A DNA stretch of 14,618 nucleotides from Actinomycetota bacterium (GTDB lineage: Bacteria > Actinomycetota > Actinomycetes > S36-B12 > UBA10799). How positions within the stretch are numbered: the stretch's first letter is position 1; the number at the start of each line of letters is the position of its first letter. The notes beneath the pieces were generated by a model. That model had not been told where the DNA came from and did not search any database. It worked only from the letters and a program-made list of their open reading frames with translations. The translations under genes and the position numbers were made by a program. The stretch lies in contig JAUPKO010000788.1 in the NCBI GenBank assembly GCA_030837395.1, positions 1 to 14,618 of the forward strand. Direction: 5' to 3'. Shown here piece by piece: positions 13,310 to 14,618 of this stretch.

Positions 13310-14618
13310 ATGGCCGCGCCGCAACGTCATGGGTGGACTCCCGTGACCGCACCAGGGCCGACGGGCAAGGAGATGCTCGGCGCCATCGGGCAGATTCGCT
13401 CCGATGCTCTGGGATTCTTGGAGTGGTCCTGGCGGCAGTACGGGGACGTCGTGCAGTTCCCCATCCCGACCCCGCCGACGTATCTGGTGACACATCCGCA
13501 GGGCGTGCGCCAGGTGCTGCAGGCCAACCACCGCGGTTATGGCAAGGCGACCGTGCAGTACCGCAATCTGGCCCTTGTCACCGGTGAGGGGCTGCTCGCG
13601 GCCGACACCGACACCTGGCGTCGGCAGCGCAAGTCGGTACAGCCAGCCTTTCACCCCAGGGCGGTGGCCGCCGTGGCCGACCACAGCGCCGCCGCGGCCG
13701 GGCGGTTGGCCGACACCTGGCGTGCCGCCGGCGACGGCGCCGTGGTGGACATCGAGGACGAGATGATGCGCACGGCGCTCGAGATCGTCGGTGCCGCTCT
13801 GTTCGGCGCCGACCTGCGCACGGAATCGGCCGCCTTGGTCGCCGCCACCCAGGACGGTCTGCACGCGGTGGTGGCACGCACGCGCAACCCGTTGGCGCCG
13901 CCGCTGGTGGTCCCGACGCCGGCGAATCTGCGCCTTCGATCCGCGGTCCGCCGGCTGGACCAGTCGGTGGCTGCGATCGTCGCCGCCCGCCGGGCCACCC
14001 CGGCGCCGGCGCAGCCGCAGGACATGCTCGATGTGTTGCTGGCCGACCGCAGCATCGGCCCGCGCGAATTGCGCGATCAGATCGTCACGTTCATCGTCGC
14101 CGGCCATGAAACGGTCGCCAGTGCCCTCACGTGGTGCTGGTATCTGCTCGGCCAGCATCCCGGCGCCGCCGACCGGTTGGCCGCCGAGGCGCGCGAGGTG
14201 CTGGGGCCGACGAGGCTGCCGACGTTCGACGATCTGCCCGGGCTGCGATGGGCCTCGGCGGTGTTCGACGAGTCGCTGCGCCTCTACCCGCCCGGTTGGC
14301 TGATCACCCGCAAGGCATTGGCGCCGGACGAGATCGGTGGCCATGCCGTGCCAGCAGGGGCGTTGATCCTGATCAGCCCCTACCTGGTGCACCGACATCC
14401 GGCCGCCGACGGGGGTGACGAGCAGTTCGCCCCCGAGCGCTTCTTGGCCGGTGCGCCGTCGCCAGCCGCCTGCACCTACCTTCCATTCGGAGCCGGCCCC
14501 CGTTTGTGCATCGGACGGGAGATGGCGCGCGCCGAGGGTGCGATCGTGTTGAGCGTGCTCGCCCGCCAGTACGTCCTGTCGCCGCTGCCGGGGCACGTGG
14601 TCGAGGCCAACCCGATGA
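13310..14618 (+). CDS. Cytochrome P450 (runs off the window)
   Basis: The first 436 residues of a soluble P450 monooxygenase; the frame is still open at the window end, shortly after the normal end of the fold, so little is missing. Signatures: C-helix WRRQRKSVQPAF (103-114), I-helix AGHET (264-268, oxygen activation), E321-x-x-R324 in DESLRLYPP, PERF (375-378) and the haem-binding loop FGAGPRLCIG (393-402) with C400 as haem thiolate ligand. There is no N-terminal membrane anchor, so it is cytosolic and would need a ferredoxin and reductase, not seen here. The FGAGPRLCIG and PERF forms resemble the bacterial P450s closer to eukaryotic-type P450s; a CYP number cannot be given. The ATG at 13310 is preferred over an in-frame GTG at 13301; neither has a good Shine-Dalgarno. 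It is probably translated from the PBP message. Substrate unknown. Confidence 0.93.
   Translation, partial: MAAPQRHGWTPVTAPGPTGKEMLGAIGQIRSDALGFLEWSWRQYGDVVQFPIPTPPTYLVTHPQGVRQVLQANHRGYGKATVQYRNLALVTGEGLLAADTDTWRRQRKSVQPAFHPRAVAAVADHSAAAAGRLADTWRAAGDGAVVDIEDEMMRTALEIVGAALFGADLRTESAALVAATQDGLHAVVARTRNPLAPPLVVPTPANLRLRSAVRRLDQSVAAIVAARRATPAPAQPQDMLDVLLADRSIGPRELRDQIVTFIVAGHETVASALTWCWYLLGQHPGAADRLAAEAREVLGPTRLPTFDDLPGLRWASAVFDESLRLYPPGWLITRKALAPDEIGGHAVPAGALILISPYLVHRHPAADGGDEQFAPERFLAGAPSPAACTYLPFGAGPRLCIGREMARAEGAIVLSVLARQYVLSPLPGHVVEANPM

Noticed and set aside
11314..13311. A 665-codon open frame on the minus strand opposite the PBP gene
   Set aside because: Its composition (Arg/Gly/His-rich, no motif) is that of a shadow; the plus strand has all catalytic motifs of a PBP.
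13253..14596. A 447-codon open frame on the minus strand opposite the P450 gene
   Set aside because: The plus-strand frame has the full set of P450 motifs (AGHET, ExxR, FGAGPRLCIG); the minus frame is low-complexity.
1..14618. tRNA, rRNA, CRISPR, prophage or insertion-sequence signals
   Set aside because: Looked for on both strands; no regularly spaced repeats, no transposase or integrase motifs and no cloverleaf were found.

Overview
The window is gene-dense, very GC-rich DNA with frequent GTG starts, short intergenic gaps and strong G/C preference at third codon positions. With a FadE5-like acyl-CoA dehydrogenase, a PonA2-like penicillin-binding protein with a PASTA domain and a cytochrome P450, this points to a high-GC actinomycete (Actinomycetota). 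The PonA2-like protein leans towards Mycobacteriales or a relative, but the order cannot be fixed from the sequence alone. I see no rRNA, tRNA, CRISPR array, transposase or integrase. Every gap between genes is under 300 bp.

Layout. (1) 1-552, plus strand: C-terminal part of a multi-pass membrane protein resembling MFS-like nucleotide exchange transporters, followed by two hairpins (557-616) that probably end transcription from both sides. (2) 625-5151, minus strand: three genes in one direction, transcribed in the order serine beta-lactamase-like lipoprotein (3523-5151), 600-residue acyl-CoA dehydrogenase (1672-3474), and an alpha-acetolactate decarboxylase with an added C-terminal winged-helix domain (625-1608). 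(3) 5152-5313: a divergent control region that, with the start of the lipoprotein gene, holds four TGATCA sites, followed by a 68-residue unknown protein with a very strong Shine-Dalgarno sequence (5314-5520). (4) 5551-6756, minus: ornithine aminotransferase (rocD), divergent across only 32 bp from (5) 6789-9124, plus: a CorA-type Mg2+ channel and an acyltransferase-3 family membrane protein. (6) 9064-10821, minus: a membrane-anchored exported protein with a helical region and a long Pro-Thr tract. Its 3' end overlaps the acyltransferase gene by 61 bp. (7) 10951-14618, plus: a bifunctional PonA2-like penicillin-binding protein and, 10 bp later, a cytochrome P450 that runs off the window.

How the genes may work together: the right half looks like an envelope locus, with the cell-wall synthase divergent from an exported Pro-Thr protein and a membrane acyltransferase nearby. 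The left half is metabolic: fatty acyl-CoA oxidation, acetolactate/acetoin and ornithine. These links rest on gene order only.

The most unusual items are the acetolactate decarboxylase-winged helix fusion with all expected metal-site residues present, the Pro-Thr membrane protein paired head-to-head with the PBP (with G-quadruplex-forming DNA in its Pro-Thr tract), the TGATCA cluster, and several genes whose -10-like hexamers lie so close to the start codon that leaderless transcription is likely.
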